Numbered from the stretch's first letter, positions 19,087 through 28,519 are shown. The stretch: 64,000 bases of DNA from Paenibacillus sp. FSL R5-0517 (GCF_037974355.1 NZ_CP150235.1:4402001-4466000); one strand, 5' to 3'. Translations and numbers: made by a program. Notes: generated from the sequence alone by a model not told the origin.

Positions 19087-20756
19087 GCTTGGTTCCCCCC
19101 GTTATCCAACGACTTCTCTTCCACTTCCAAATTCATTTGTTTCAAAACAGCCGCCACTTCACGCCTGAAGCCAAACCAGTTTTTGTTGGTATGTCCACCC
19201 AAGGTAAGCTGTTGATCATCAAAACGAATCCAGATGCGGCGATGATGCCAATAAAAACCCATGACCAGACCCAACATGACAATGCCGGCTCCTACCCACA
19301 CAAAAGGCATTGCTTTATCTACGCGTATATTGAGATAACTTACGGATTGAATAATATCAACCTTGTCCATGCTGTCCACTTCCAACTGTAAAGGAATCTC
19401 TGTTCCAATTAGCTGTTGGTTAATTGCATCCTGCTGAAACCGTTGTTTATCAATCTGCTTCGCAAAATAAAGATATTGTATCCCCTCTTCCGGCAGATTC
19501 GGTCCCTTAATAAGAAAGAGAAAAGCAGGTGCATTAGGTGAAGGCGATATTGATTTGGGCTGTCCATTCTCATCCAATCCAAAGTCCATGAACTTTTCCT
19601 TCACGGTCAGTTCATAAGGGCCCGCTTCAAATGTTTTTTGGGTATCGACCATATCAATCTTAATCGCCCCATATACTTCACCAGTCTTTGTATTAACCAG
19701 ATCCGGCGTTACGGATCGAATGGTGGGTGTTAGATCATAATCAAACTGATATGCTTTCAGACCGTTATAATTTAAGGGATGATTCACACGAACATCATGT
19801 CTGGCCACCTCAGCTAATTGAGGTTTTTTTGAAAGATCCGAACAATCTGCTGTACATTCATACAAAACAACTTTTGTTTCGAATAGTTTTGGAACGGTCT
19901 TGTTCAGGTTACGGAATTGCTCCGGTACTTCTTCCTCACTGTAAAATTCAACATTAAACTGTTCGTTTTTCAGATACATCGACGTATTCGGTATCTTCTT
20001 GATCTCACCTTCCGGAAAAGCAACATGCTCATCCAGATTCAGGCCAGGCAACCCTCGTGCAAGCACCGCCAGCAGAAATATAATGAGTCCAATATGAATG
20101 ACATATGGGCCCCATCGACTGAATCGCTGTTTCTCGGCGAGTAAAGCATCACCCTGAGTATGCACGCGGTAGCCTTTCTTTTTCAGCGGCGTAACCGCTT
20201 TCTTAATCCAGTCTTCTGGTGCCTCTTCGATAGGACCTTGGTACACCAGACGCTGTCTTGTTAGAAATTGCGTGTGTTTACGTATTTTCTGTTTATTCAG
20301 TGCTTTGTAGAGCGGTAGGACGCGATCCAGACTGCATATCACCAATGATGCACCAATCAGCACCAACAGCAAGATAAACCACCAGGATTCGTATGTATGG
20401 GATAAACCCAACAGATAATAGATATGACCCAACTGACCGTATGTTTCTTTGTAATACACGGAAGGATCAATATTTAGAAATGTACTTTCTTGCGGATAGA
20501 TCGTGCCAAGCATAGAGCCTACAAGCGTTAACACAATCATATAGACAGCAATTTTGACGGATGAAAAAAAGTTCCAGATGCGATCAATGATGTTGGGATT
20601 ACTGCGCTGTGAACGGCGCGCCATGCCATCGTAACGCATTTCCAGCACTTCATTCGATTTAGCTTCAGACTCCAGTAGTGGTTTCCCACATGCTTCACAT
20701 AGTACAGTGCCAACCGGATTTTGGTGTCCGCACTCACATTTGGTATTTTGGAACAC
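19083..20756 (-). CDS. resB: Cytochrome c biogenesis protein ResB with N-terminal zinc ribbon
   Basis: 557 residues. Membrane helices lie at about 68-90, 130-150, 215-235 and 500-520, with a large outer domain between the last two, as in ResB/Ccs1. It is the partner of ResC in system II haem ligation. The first 25 residues add a possible zinc ribbon: CECG then CEAC with ten residues between the pairs. That extension is not part of the core ResB fold. Start GTG with AGGAGG eight bases upstream. Confidence 0.93.
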   Translation of the reverse strand: MFQNTKCECGHQNPVGTVLCEACGKPLLESEAKSNEVLEMRYDGMARRSQRSNPNIIDRIWNFFSSVKIAVYMIVLTLVGSMLGTIYPQESTFLNIDPSVYYKETYGQLGHIYYLLGLSHTYESWWFILLLVLIGASLVICSLDRVLPLYKALNKQKIRKHTQFLTRQRLVYQGPIEEAPEDWIKKAVTPLKKKGYRVHTQGDALLAEKQRFSRWGPYVIHIGLIIFLLAVLARGLPGLNLDEHVAFPEGEIKKIPNTSMYLKNEQFNVEFYSEEEVPEQFRNLNKTVPKLFETKVVLYECTADCSDLSKKPQLAEVARHDVRVNHPLNYNGLKAYQFDYDLTPTIRSVTPDLVNTKTGEVYGAIKIDMVDTQKTFEAGPYELTVKEKFMDFGLDENGQPKSISPSPNAPAFLFLIKGPNLPEEGIQYLYFAKQIDKQRFQQDAINQQLIGTEIPLQLEVDSMDKVDIIQSVSYLNIRVDKAMPFVWVGAGIVMLGLVMGFYWHHRRIWIRFDDQQLTLGGHTNKNWFGFRREVAAVLKQMNLEVEEKSLDNGGNQA

Positions 20757-20770
20757 GAATAGACCTCCTG

Positions 20771-21298
20771 TCAGGGCTGCTTCGCCAGTTGCGAAATTTG
20801 AGCGTCAAGTGTGTCCAAATCAAGTTGCCCGATATGAATGGTAGAGATTTTGCCGGTGTCGGATACAAAAAATGTTGTTGGCATCGGAGAGATCCCGAAA
20901 TCACGAACCGAGTTTTTCTCACGGTCTAACATGATTGGAAATGTAACCCCAACCTGCCGAACAAAATTATCCACGGTCATCTGGTCTTCTCCAACATTAA
21001 TTCCGACAAATTGTACCCCCTTGTCCTTCCATTTGTCAGCTTGTGCCTGAAGTGCAGGCATTTCTTTAACACAAGGTTCACACCAGGTGCCCCAGAAATT
21101 GATCACCAATGCTTTTCCTTTGTACTCGTCAGACGTATGAACTTGACCATCCAGGCCCAGCAGTTCAAAAGAAGGAGACCTGTCCCCTTCCTTTGGCTTG
21201 CCGTTCGAGCCGGATACCGATGTCGTAATCGCATATCCGCCCAACACCAGGATCAATGTCAAAATGACGATTTGCACCGTTCTTCTTGATTTCCCCAT
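20771..21298 (-). CDS. resA: Thiol-disulfide oxidoreductase ResA
   Basis: 175 residues: one N-terminal membrane anchor (about 7-26) and an outward-facing thioredoxin fold with the active site WCEPC and the Glu-containing KEMPAL after it. ResA reduces the haem-binding cysteines of apocytochrome c before haem ligation. It is the first gene of resABC and lies 14 bases before resB. The ATG has AAAAGGGGAG upstream. Confidence 0.95.
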   Translation of the reverse strand: MGKSRRTVQIVILTLILVLGGYAITTSVSGSNGKPKEGDRSPSFELLGLDGQVHTSDEYKGKALVINFWGTWCEPCVKEMPALQAQADKWKDKGVQFVGINVGEDQMTVDNFVRQVGVTFPIMLDREKNSVRDFGISPMPTTFFVSDTGKISTIHIGQLDLDTLDAQISQLAKQP

Positions 21299-21373
21299 GT
21301 GCTGCTCCCCTTTTAAGTGACTCTAACACTCGCATATTATTGAACTGGACAACTGTGAACATCCTATGAACAA

Positions 21374-21396
21374 TTATAGCGAATTTCGTCACAAAA
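21374..21396 (-). promoter_or_regulatory. Candidate resA promoter with ResD-box-like sequence
   Basis: Minus strand TTTGTGACG, close to the known ResD site TTTGTGAAT, followed ten bases later by a perfect TATAAT. A normal -35 is lacking, which fits an activator-dependent promoter. Match judged by eye. Confidence 0.4.
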
Positions 21397-21431
21397 CTGC
21401 GGCGGTTTTATGAAAATTATGTGTCCTCACA

Positions 21432-22190
21432 TTACCTTTTTTTCATTTTTCTGGCTGGTTCTGATTGTGCGAGGGTAATCAGGTTGTTAACTTCCTCTTT
21501 GGTCAGATTGCGTGTCAAACCACGTTTCAGGTTTTGTAGCAAAATGCCACCAAACGAAATCCGTTTCAACCGGGTTACCGGATGGTTGATCGCCTCGAAC
21601 ATGCGTCTAACCTGACGGTTACGCCCTTCATAGATCGTAATGGAGATCACCGACTCATTGGCCGCTGTATCCACATCTTTGTACTCCACCTCTGCAGGAG
21701 CAGTCATGCCATCATCAAGCATAATGCCTGTCTTTAATTTTTCCAGAGCCGAACCATGCGGCACACCTTTGACCGTTGCGTGATAAGTTTTGGGTACGTG
21801 ATGCTTCGGATGCGTCAACAAATGTGCAAACTCACCATCATTGGTCAGAATCAATAAGCCCTCTGTGTCATAATCCAGACGACCCACAGGGTATACACGT
21901 TCCTTGACACCTTTCAGGTAGTCGGATACAATTTTCCGACCTTCCGGGTCAGATGCACTTGTGATTACGCCTTTTGGCTTGTTCAACATCAAGTACACTT
22001 TTTTCTCACTGCGGATCGGTTTTCCATTAACCGTAATCATATCCTCTTCGGGGTTCGCTTTCGTACCCAGTTCGGTTACGACCTCCCCGTTAACTTCTAC
22101 TTTGCCGGACAGGATTAGTTCCTCGCTCTTACGGCGGGATGCAATGCCTGCCTGTGCGATAATTTTTTGTAATCTTTCCATGTTTGTCAT
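21432..22190 (-). CDS. rluB: Ribosomal large subunit pseudouridine synthase B
   Basis: 252 residues. An N-terminal S4 RNA-binding domain (ERLQKIIAQAGIASRRK) is followed by the pseudouridine synthase core with the catalytic Asp in GRLDYDTEGLLILTNDG and a later EGRNRQVRRMFE. It modifies a uridine of 23S rRNA. The order with resA and spmB matches B. subtilis. Start at 22190 or three codons in (MERLQK); GAGGTGA supports both. Confidence 0.95.
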   Translation of the reverse strand: MTNMERLQKIIAQAGIASRRKSEELILSGKVEVNGEVVTELGTKANPEEDMITVNGKPIRSEKKVYLMLNKPKGVITSASDPEGRKIVSDYLKGVKERVYPVGRLDYDTEGLLILTNDGEFAHLLTHPKHHVPKTYHATVKGVPHGSALEKLKTGIMLDDGMTAPAEVEYKDVDTAANESVISITIYEGRNRQVRRMFEAINHPVTRLKRISFGGILLQNLKRGLTRNLTKEEVNNLITLAQSEPARKMKKR

Positions 22191-22305
22191 GTCACCTCAC
22201 ACTAATGATACCCATCACGCAAGGAAATCACAAGGATAATCCAAGGATTTTGTAAACTGACGACACGAATATCCATTTCAGGCTGACTTCCCCTTTGAGA
22301 TTCAC

Positions 22306-22368
22306 GTAAAAAAAAGCCTACCTTTGCACGATCTGTTCAACACAGATAGCGTAAAGATAAGCCTTTAC
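22306..22368 (-). terminator. Terminator after the secreted protease gene
   Basis: Minus-strand long stem with AAAGGCTTATCTTT pairing imperfectly with AAAGGTAGGCTTT and an inner ATCTGT/ACAGAT stem, then eight T. Confidence 0.75.
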
Positions 22369-22378
22369 CTCAAACCAA

Positions 22379-23197
22379 TTAATTGGAAACTTTTCCGGCA
22401 ACTGCAACCTGTTTTTTGGCAGGCGTAGCGCTGTCCTTAATGAAAGACTGCAATGTTTTGGAAGTAATATAATAGGTGCGTCCACCGTATACAAATGTCA
22501 TCATACCAATGACCCGGTTGTTCTGGTCCAGCACAGGGCCACCTGAATTACCTTGTGCCATGGATTTCACAATACTGCCGATTCCCTTTTTACCCGGAAC
22601 ATCCGAGGCTTGGGAACTGAACACTCTGCTTTTGGCTATCGTATTGTAGGTTGAAGGAAAATCTTCATCCAGGATGACCAGATCACCAGCAGGATTTTTG
22701 GGGAATCCAATCGTATAGACAACCTGGTTATCCCTTGCGTTTGCAAATGTGACCGGTTGGGCGTCTATTTCCTTGTCCAACTTCAGCAGCGCCATGTCTG
22801 TTACCGGATCAGTCTTCACAATCTTTGCCTTTACAGGTTTACCTAAGGAACCCGGACTCGCAACAGTCAGTGTGCCTTCATCGCCATCAGACAGTTCAGC
22901 ATAACTCTGAACCACATGGTAATTCGTGAGCACTTCATCCTTCGAGATCAGTATCGAGGTACCAATATCATAATATACCATATCGGGTTCATTCTGCTTG
23001 ACCAAACGTACATTCACGACGGGGAAAGAATCCGCTGTGACTGCCATTTGTGCACGCAGCTGTTTGTCGAAGTAACCTGTAAAATGTATCGTCTGAACGG
23101 CTTGAGCCGCCGCCAGCCCCGTTGAACCAGCGAGCATTGCAATGGCAAGCACACCTGACATTCCAACACGGAGCATTCGTTTCCAACTCTTCTGCAT
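22379..23197 (-). CDS. Secreted trypsin-like serine protease
   Basis: 272 residues with a signal peptide ending at AAAQA. Catalytic triad: His in TNYHVV, Asp in DPVTDMALLKL, Ser in QGNSGGPV. This is the HtrA/S1 fold without a PDZ domain or a membrane anchor. Substrate unknown. It is inserted between rluB and spmB relative to B. subtilis and has its own terminator. GGAGGAGAG precedes the ATG. Confidence 0.88.
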   Translation of the reverse strand: MQKSWKRMLRVGMSGVLAIAMLAGSTGLAAAQAVQTIHFTGYFDKQLRAQMAVTADSFPVVNVRLVKQNEPDMVYYDIGTSILISKDEVLTNYHVVQSYAELSDGDEGTLTVASPGSLGKPVKAKIVKTDPVTDMALLKLDKEIDAQPVTFANARDNQVVYTIGFPKNPAGDLVILDEDFPSTYNTIAKSRVFSSQASDVPGKKGIGSIVKSMAQGNSGGPVLDQNNRVIGMMTFVYGGRTYYITSKTLQSFIKDSATPAKKQVAVAGKVSN

Positions 23198-23260
23198 GTC
23201 TCACTCTCCTCCGCTATTATTCTAGCATAACTAATATATCGGAAGGAAAGGAGATATCTT

Positions 23261-23794
23261 TTAACCAAAAACGAGCAAACAAATGGCGAGGGCAGCAATA
23301 AAACCAACGACATCGGAAAACAACCCTACTTTGAGTGCATACCGACCATTCCTTATGCCTACAGCCCCGAAATAGACAGTCAGCACATATAATGTAGTAT
23401 CTGTACTCCCCTGAATCGTAGATGCCATACGTCCAATCATGGAGTCGGGGCCATGGGTTTTAATCAGATCGGTTGTAAACGCCAGGGAGCCTGTCCCAGT
23501 CAAAGGACGCAGTATTCCGAGTGGTAACACTTCGCCTGGAACACCCATCCAGGACACCAATGGAGCCAATAGACTAATTACAAAATCCAGTGCACCCGAG
23601 GCACGAAATACGCTGATTGCGACCATCATGCCTACGAGATGCGGGATAATACTGATTGCAGTAGAGAATCCATCCTTGGCCCCATCAACAAAGGATTCGT
23701 AAACCGGGACCTTTTTGGTAAACGCATATAATGGAACAAACGCGATAATAACCGGGATGGCCCAGACAGAGATCCAGTTGATGAAGGTTAACAA
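23261..23794 (-). CDS. spmB: Spore maturation protein B
   Basis: 177 residues, a nucleoside-recognition (gate) family membrane protein with about five helices. With SpmA it is needed for full dehydration of the spore core. It lies six bases after spmA and shares its operon with dacB, as in B. subtilis. The start is TTG with AAAGGATGAG upstream. Confidence 0.92.
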   Translation of the reverse strand: MLTFINWISVWAIPVIIAFVPLYAFTKKVPVYESFVDGAKDGFSTAISIIPHLVGMMVAISVFRASGALDFVISLLAPLVSWMGVPGEVLPLGILRPLTGTGSLAFTTDLIKTHGPDSMIGRMASTIQGSTDTTLYVLTVYFGAVGIRNGRYALKVGLFSDVVGFIAALAICLLVFG

Positions 23795-23800
23795 AGCTAC

Positions 23801-24427
23801 TCATCCTTTCATGCCGGGTTTGCCACTTTTCTGTATACGTGGCGGTTTATGTAAAGCCCTATTCCGATACCAGCGATCGGCGATTATAGCAGCAAGTGTA
23901 GCGATAATGGTAGCCATTAATGTTGTTCCCACGATCTCTGTAGCATTGGCGGAATGATAGTTTAATCGGATGGCAATTAGCGTTGTTGGAATAATGGTAA
24001 TGCTGGCCGTATTCAGAGCCAGTAAGGTGCACATGGCTGGAGAAGCTGTTTGTTTATCCGGATTAAGCTCCTGCAGCTGTTGCATGGCTTTGATTCCCAT
24101 TGGTGTCGCCGCATTTCCTAGCCCCAGCAGATTGGCACTCATATTGGAGAGAATATAACCCATCGCCGGATGATTTTTGGGCACATCGGGGAACAGGAAG
24201 CCCACAATGGGACCAAGCAGCTTAGCAATCCGAGACAGGAGACCGGCATCCTCAGCCATTTTCATCATGCCCATCCAGAACACAAGCACACTGATCAGTC
24301 CAAAACAGACTGTAACTCCCGTGGCCGCGCCATCAAAAGCGGCTTGCGTGACCACCTCAATATTGCCGTTGATGGCTGCAAAAGCAAATCCGATTAAGAT
24401 CATTAGTAGCCAAATTAAATTGATCAA
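23801..24427 (-). CDS. spmA: Spore maturation protein A
   Basis: 208 residues with several membrane helices and the conserved NLLGLGNAATPMGIKAM segment of the gate family. Works with SpmB in spore core dehydration in the mother cell phase. TTG start with GAAGGGAGGG upstream. Confidence 0.93.
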   Translation of the reverse strand: MINLIWLLMILIGFAFAAINGNIEVVTQAAFDGAATGVTVCFGLISVLVFWMGMMKMAEDAGLLSRIAKLLGPIVGFLFPDVPKNHPAMGYILSNMSANLLGLGNAATPMGIKAMQQLQELNPDKQTASPAMCTLLALNTASITIIPTTLIAIRLNYHSANATEIVGTTLMATIIATLAAIIADRWYRNRALHKPPRIQKSGKPGMKG

Positions 24428-24458
24428 TGGTTATACCCTCCCTTCAACGATGATTCTA

Positions 24459-25646
24459 CTAAGGAGACAACAGGTGACTTAACACGGCACGCCAAGCTGC
24501 TGCCCAGGAAGAAACGTCTCCGATTCCCCCTATCGTTGCCTCATCTGTCTTTGGTTCAGGAGGAATAAAACTGCCTTTGCGATATACCGGAATCGAGCCA
24601 ACAAGTTTTCCGTCAAGTTGCATATCGATGCGTCCTGCCAATCCAAATGTAGGGTCTGTGGATTGTTTATTCCCTTCCGTTTCAGATTGGGCGCGATTTT
24701 CGTGCAAAATCAACTTTTTAGTCAATGAACTTTTCTCACTCTCAGCAAGTGGATACCAAAATCCCCGGCCTGTAACGACATCTGTATTTTGCACAGGCTG
24801 TTCTTGCCTCGCAATCTCTACCAATGGGAAGTATTCAAACCCAAAATCAAGCATCCGAGCATGATCATTCCAATCATTTCCATCGTTCAGCGTTACCGCG
24901 GCGAGCTGCTGTCCATTGCGTGTAGCCGAGCTGACCAAACATCTGAAAGCTTTCTTTGTATAGCCGGTTTTCACACCATCTGCACCTTCATACATCCGTA
25001 GCATTTTATTTTTGTTGTGCCAGGAGTATTCCCAGCTTTCATTGGGGTTCGGTGCGGATTTGTCCTCCGTGGCCACGATGCGTTTGAATACCGGATTGTG
25101 CAACGCGTAGGCAGTTAATCTGGCCAAGTCATTGGCTGTAGAATAATGACCTTCTGCATCCAGTCCATGAGGGTTCATAAAGTGGGAGTGCGTCAGACCG
25201 ATTTGCTCTGCCTTTTTGTTCATTAATAGCACAAATCCTTCTTCCGAACCCCCCACATGCTCTGCGATCGCAGAAGCCGCGTCATTGCCTGAACGGAGCA
25301 TTAGCCCGTACAACATGTTCTCGAGTGTCATCTCTTCACCTAACTTCAGATAGAGAGACGATCCTTCTTTGGCAAAAGCCGTGGGAGACACTTTCACTTT
25401 CTCATCCAGCTTGCTGTGTTCGATCGCTACAATCGCTGTCATGATTTTGGTCAAGCTGGCAATTCGCAGTTCCTTATCCCCATCCTTGCTGTATAAGATC
25501 CGGCCTGATGTGACATCGATTAGAGCAGCGCTTTGCGCATGTGTGGACGGACCTTGAATTGTTGCCTGGGCTTGAGTAACCCCTAAGGAAGACAGCAAGA
25601 AGACAGGGATAAGCATGCATGCAAGAACTTTCGTTATTTTTCGCAT
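24459..25646 (-). CDS. dacB: D-alanyl-D-alanine carboxypeptidase DacB
   Basis: 395 residues, PBP5*-type. A signal peptide ending in TQAQA leads to a class C-like transpeptidase fold with the S-x-x-K motif SLTKIM, the SGN motif in RSGNDAASA and KTG in GVKTGYTKKA. In B. subtilis it trims peptide side chains of cortex peptidoglycan and so controls cross-linking. First gene of dacB-spmA-spmB. The ATG at 25646 has GGAGG eight bases upstream. A sigma-E-like promoter precedes it. Confidence 0.94.
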   Translation of the reverse strand: MRKITKVLACMLIPVFLLSSLGVTQAQATIQGPSTHAQSAALIDVTSGRILYSKDGDKELRIASLTKIMTAIVAIEHSKLDEKVKVSPTAFAKEGSSLYLKLGEEMTLENMLYGLMLRSGNDAASAIAEHVGGSEEGFVLLMNKKAEQIGLTHSHFMNPHGLDAEGHYSTANDLARLTAYALHNPVFKRIVATEDKSAPNPNESWEYSWHNKNKMLRMYEGADGVKTGYTKKAFRCLVSSATRNGQQLAAVTLNDGNDWNDHARMLDFGFEYFPLVEIARQEQPVQNTDVVTGRGFWYPLAESEKSSLTKKLILHENRAQSETEGNKQSTDPTFGLAGRIDMQLDGKLVGSIPVYRKGSFIPPEPKTDEATIGGIGDVSSWAAAWRAVLSHLLSP

Positions 25647-25682
25647 CAATTCATTCCTCCGGGTCACTTGGAATCTTGTACT

Positions 25683-25712
25683 ATCTTATGTTCGGACAAC
25701 TTGGAGTATGTC
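25683..25712 (-). promoter_or_regulatory. Candidate sigma-E promoter for dacB-spmAB
   Basis: Minus strand GACATA, then CATAAGAT after about 16 bases; the latter resembles the sigma-E -10 (CATACAAT type). The operon is sigma-E controlled in B. subtilis. Confidence 0.4.
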
Positions 25713-25730
25713 CCATAGGGCAAAAACAGC

Positions 25731-25761
25731 AAAAATCCCTCACGCTTGGATGCGGGAGGGA
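25731..25761 (-). terminator. Terminator after the 267-residue sigma factor gene
   Basis: Minus strand TCCCTCCCGC pairing with GCGTGAGGGA, then TTTTTG. It separates the phage-like cluster from dacB. Confidence 0.65.
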
Positions 25762-25808
25762 AGTTATGTATGATACGTTATATAAAATAGCAATGGCTGT
25801 GATGACGA

Positions 25809-26612
25809 TCACGCCTGATCCGGTTTATTCAGCATTTTTGCCACTTTTCGCATAATTCTGGAGACTCTCATCTGGCTAATATCTTCCATATCTGCGGTCT
25901 GAGTTTGATTAAATCCGTCTACACGATGCTTCAGAACCGTAACTTCTTTCTCACTAAGCTTGCGCTTGACCGAATCAATGACCGCATCAACATATAACTT
26001 ATCCAGAATACCTTCTTCAATGTTCTCCCCACTATAGATAGTATCCATCAACGTCACGGATTGAGTTTGTTGATCATCAGCACCTACAGGCTCATCAAGG
26101 TACTTCACACCTTTACCCACCTGAAGTGCCTTGTTGATCTTATCTTCCTCCTCATCCAACAGCAGTGCGATTTCATGTGCTGGTGGCAGGTAGCCCATAT
26201 CGTGTTCAAGTCGATTAATTCGGTTAATTAATTCCGTAGCTGTGCGAGTTGGACGAATAATGCTTGCACTATCTCTTAGAAAACACCGAATTTCTCTGAC
26301 AATCGCAGTGACAGCAAACGAACTAAATTTTACGCCACGTCCGGTATCAAATGCCCTAATCGCTTTGATAAATCCAAGACGGCCCAGTTGCAGAATATCA
26401 TCCTTCTCTACACAATGATTCTTAATAATCATTTCCGGCTTTCCTATATACTTATGAACGGAATGCCAAATCAGGTTCTCATTGACCAGAATACAATCCC
26501 CAAGGAAATGTTCATCAAGCTTACAACGTTCAATATTTTCTACGTCATCCATTGTGTAATGCTTCTTATCTACCTGTAAATTCATACTAATATGTTCTGG
26601 AAATTTTCCCAT
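25809..26612 (-). CDS. Sigma-70 factor of the SigB/F/G size class
   Basis: 267 residues. Region 2 reads ENLIWHSVHKYI, DDILQLGRLGFIKAIRAFDTG and FSSFAVTAIVREIRCFLRD; region 3 follows (IRPTRTATELINRINRL to about 165) and region 4 is near the end (LSEKEVTVLKHRVDGFNQTQTADM). The lay-out is like forespore and general-stress sigma factors but the gene is not one of the usual spo loci. No anti-sigma gene is adjacent. It lies downstream of the transglycosylase, probably in the same transcript. Either this or the 188-residue sigma factor could read the cluster promoters. Start ATG with GGGAGAT six bases upstream. Confidence 0.85.
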   Translation of the reverse strand: MGKFPEHISMNLQVDKKHYTMDDVENIERCKLDEHFLGDCILVNENLIWHSVHKYIGKPEMIIKNHCVEKDDILQLGRLGFIKAIRAFDTGRGVKFSSFAVTAIVREIRCFLRDSASIIRPTRTATELINRINRLEHDMGYLPPAHEIALLLDEEEDKINKALQVGKGVKYLDEPVGADDQQTQSVTLMDTIYSGENIEEGILDKLYVDAVIDSVKRKLSEKEVTVLKHRVDGFNQTQTADMEDISQMRVSRIMRKVAKMLNKPDQA

Positions 26613-26678
26613 GTGGATCTCCCTATGTAAAATTGATAAACGGTATTGTAATATTCAAATTCTATTGTTAACTGATGT

Positions 26679-27371
26679 TCATAGACCTTTTTTGATTATT
26701 TCAAGCATTTTGTTATGGTGTTCCTTCACTTGATTGTAATACCAGGGGCGATCCTTTCCCTTAGCTACGTTGCCTTCTCCCTGATTGTAGGCAATGGTTG
26801 CTGTACGAAGATTCCCATCGTACTTATCCATAAGATATTCCAAGTAGGTAATACTTGTCCTGATATTCGTTTCAGGCTGATGAAGCTCCTGTTGGCTCAC
26901 TCCAAACGATTTCGCTGTGCTAGGCAGAATCTGAAGTAAACCAATCGCTCCATGGGATGATACACTTTCCTCTAACATCCGGCTCTCTTGCCACATCATT
27001 GCCAGAATCCAGACGGAATCGATATCCGTATCCTTCGAATATTGAATTACCCACCTCACATACTTCAGCAGCTTTGCGCGGCTCACTGTTTTCTCCTGGT
27101 GGAGTTCTATATACTGCTCAAGCATATCCGTCATTCGTATGTGCGCAGGAGCAACCGATTTAACTTGTTTCTGTTGTTTTTCTTGTTCCTCTTGCTTCAT
27201 TGGCTTTACTTGCTTTATCTGCTCTTCTTGTGTTACTTCCTTTAATCTCTGAGAGCCAACTATTTCTTCGTAAGCCCGTTTGAAATTTTCTGATGTCGAT
27301 AGACTCCCGTATTGCGAAGCCAATACCACAACAGCAATAACAACACCTATTACTCTTTCTAAAGTGAACAA
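26679..27371 (-). CDS. Membrane-anchored soluble lytic transglycosylase
   Basis: 230 residues. An N-terminal hydrophobic anchor (about 5-22), a Lys/Glu/Gln-rich linker (about 45-72), then an SLT domain with the catalytic Glu in WQESRM, followed by SSHGAIGLLQILPSTA and IAYNQGEGNV. It cleaves the glycan strands of peptidoglycan. In a phage-like cluster it could help release or assembly, but no holin is seen, so a housekeeping role is possible. TTG start with GGAGGTGG 11 bases upstream. TATAAT at 27406-27411 (minus) suggests a separate sigma-A-type promoter for this gene and the sigma gene after it. Confidence 0.85.
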   Translation of the reverse strand: MFTLERVIGVVIAVVVLASQYGSLSTSENFKRAYEEIVGSQRLKEVTQEEQIKQVKPMKQEEQEKQQKQVKSVAPAHIRMTDMLEQYIELHQEKTVSRAKLLKYVRWVIQYSKDTDIDSVWILAMMWQESRMLEESVSSHGAIGLLQILPSTAKSFGVSQQELHQPETNIRTSITYLEYLMDKYDGNLRTATIAYNQGEGNVAKGKDRPWYYNQVKEHHNKMLEIIKKGL

Positions 27372-27434
27372 CAGATTCGTCCACCTCCTTACTGAAAGCC
27401 TCTATATTATAGAAGGGATAATCTCATGCATAAG

Positions 27435-27650
27435 TTAGGATTGGTCTTGTTCACTTGGTTGGTATACAATGATTGCTGCAAATTCCAACATACTGCTGAG
27501 TGGATCAACGGTGGAGGTAAACTCCAGTCCGGTAACAAATGTGTGTGGTTTGGATAACATCCATGCGTTGATCAGTTCTTCCACACCTGCAGCGCTAGTG
27601 GACACAAACGATTTTACAGCTAAATCCGAGGCGTAGTTCAACACCTTCAT
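27435..27650 (-). CDS. Hypothetical protein
   Basis: 71 residues (MKVLNYASDLAVKSFVSTSA), no membrane segment, no recognised motif. Its ATG overlaps the stop of the upstream gene by four bases (ATGA), so both belong to the unit led by promoter P1. Confidence 0.55.
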   Translation of the reverse strand: MKVLNYASDLAVKSFVSTSAAGVEELINAWMLSKPHTFVTGLEFTSTVDPLSSMLEFAAIIVYQPSEQDQS

Positions 27651-28021
27651 TGCTCTTCACCATTTGAGTCTTGTTCTTCTTCCTTTTTCTCTTCAATGAG
27701 TTGATTAAACTCCTCTTCGGTCAGTTCATGAATTTCCAATTCGTAAGCACTTGTCAGAATGTACCCCATACCATCCGTTAAATGAACGTTATAAAATGTT
27801 TGTGGTTCTTCATGAAAGGTACCCTCTTCGTAATTGAATCCAATAACGGCTTTTTCGTAACCCGCTACACTGCCAGCAAACCATACGTTAGCCTGGGTTG
27901 TTGCACCGGTTGGCGTCTGGACCTCATGCATATTGATTGGTGCGTGGATATACTTTCCAATCATGCTGGCTACGATTTCTTCCGTTAATTTATCTTCTTT
28001 TGCTTTGATCACATGTGTCAT
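27647..28021 (-). CDS. Hypothetical acidic protein
   Basis: 124 residues. The middle (TGATTQANVWFAGSVAGYEK, then VIGFNYEEGTF) looks beta-rich; the last 25 residues are a highly acidic helix rich in Glu. No family recognised. GGAGGAAT precedes the ATG. First gene after promoter P1. Confidence 0.6.
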   Translation of the reverse strand: MTHVIKAKEDKLTEEIVASMIGKYIHAPINMHEVQTPTGATTQANVWFAGSVAGYEKAVIGFNYEEGTFHEEPQTFYNVHLTDGMGYILTSAYELEIHELTEEEFNQLIEEKKEEEQDSNGEEQ

Positions 28022-28076
28022 TGAATTATTCCTCCATTAGTTAAAGTCTCGCGAATATTCTTGCCCTTACATTCTC

Positions 28077-28104
28077 TATACGTGTTATAGGAGCAGCAGT
28101 TAAA
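28077..28104 (-). promoter_or_regulatory. Cluster promoter P1
   Basis: Minus strand TTTAAC, 16 bases, CGTATAGAG. The TAA of the -35 element is the stop codon of the upstream 128-residue gene. It leads the genes at 27647 and 27435. Confidence 0.8.
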
Positions 28105-28486
28105 TTGGAGGCGCAGATGAAGTATTGGTTCCGCTGCTTAGGACCAAATACTTCGTCCGCATATGGAGTACAGCTGTATCCAGATCAGTCACTCGTTTGG
28201 ATACAAAATCTTCGATAACAGGCTCCAATGGTTTGAAACCCACACCCAAGATTGGTTTTTTATGTATATAAGCATGATGCATGATCACAATATCAGTAGA
28301 GCTCAAATGATCCAATGCCAGATTAACCAAGACGGCATCAGCCTGTACGACTACTTTCTCAATAATCAAGGCATACTCCCTGTTGCTTAAATCAGCAGCT
28401 GTCGACGAATCATGACTTGCCCAAGCGATATCCGAATACCCCTTCAGACGTTCCATCGTAAATCCTAAAACCACCACACTAAGCAT
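28100..28486 (-). CDS. Nucleoside 2-deoxyribosyltransferase-like protein (tentative)
   Basis: 128 residues. The segment ADAVLVNLALDHLSSTDIV followed by a K-K-P-I-L-G-V-G turn resembles the nucleotide-binding core of nucleoside 2-deoxyribosyltransferases, where an Asp and a Glu act on the nucleoside; the catalytic Glu is not obvious here. Possible role in nucleotide salvage, but the call is weak. Single-gene unit between promoter P2 and promoter P1. AAAGGCGG precedes the ATG. Confidence 0.45.
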   Translation of the reverse strand: MLSVVVLGFTMERLKGYSDIAWASHDSSTAADLSNREYALIIEKVVVQADAVLVNLALDHLSSTDIVIMHHAYIHKKPILGVGFKPLEPVIEDFVSKRVTDLDTAVLHMRTKYLVLSSGTNTSSAPPI

Positions 28487-28519
28487 CTTGTTCCGCCTTT
28501 CTTTCTGTACTAGTCACTC

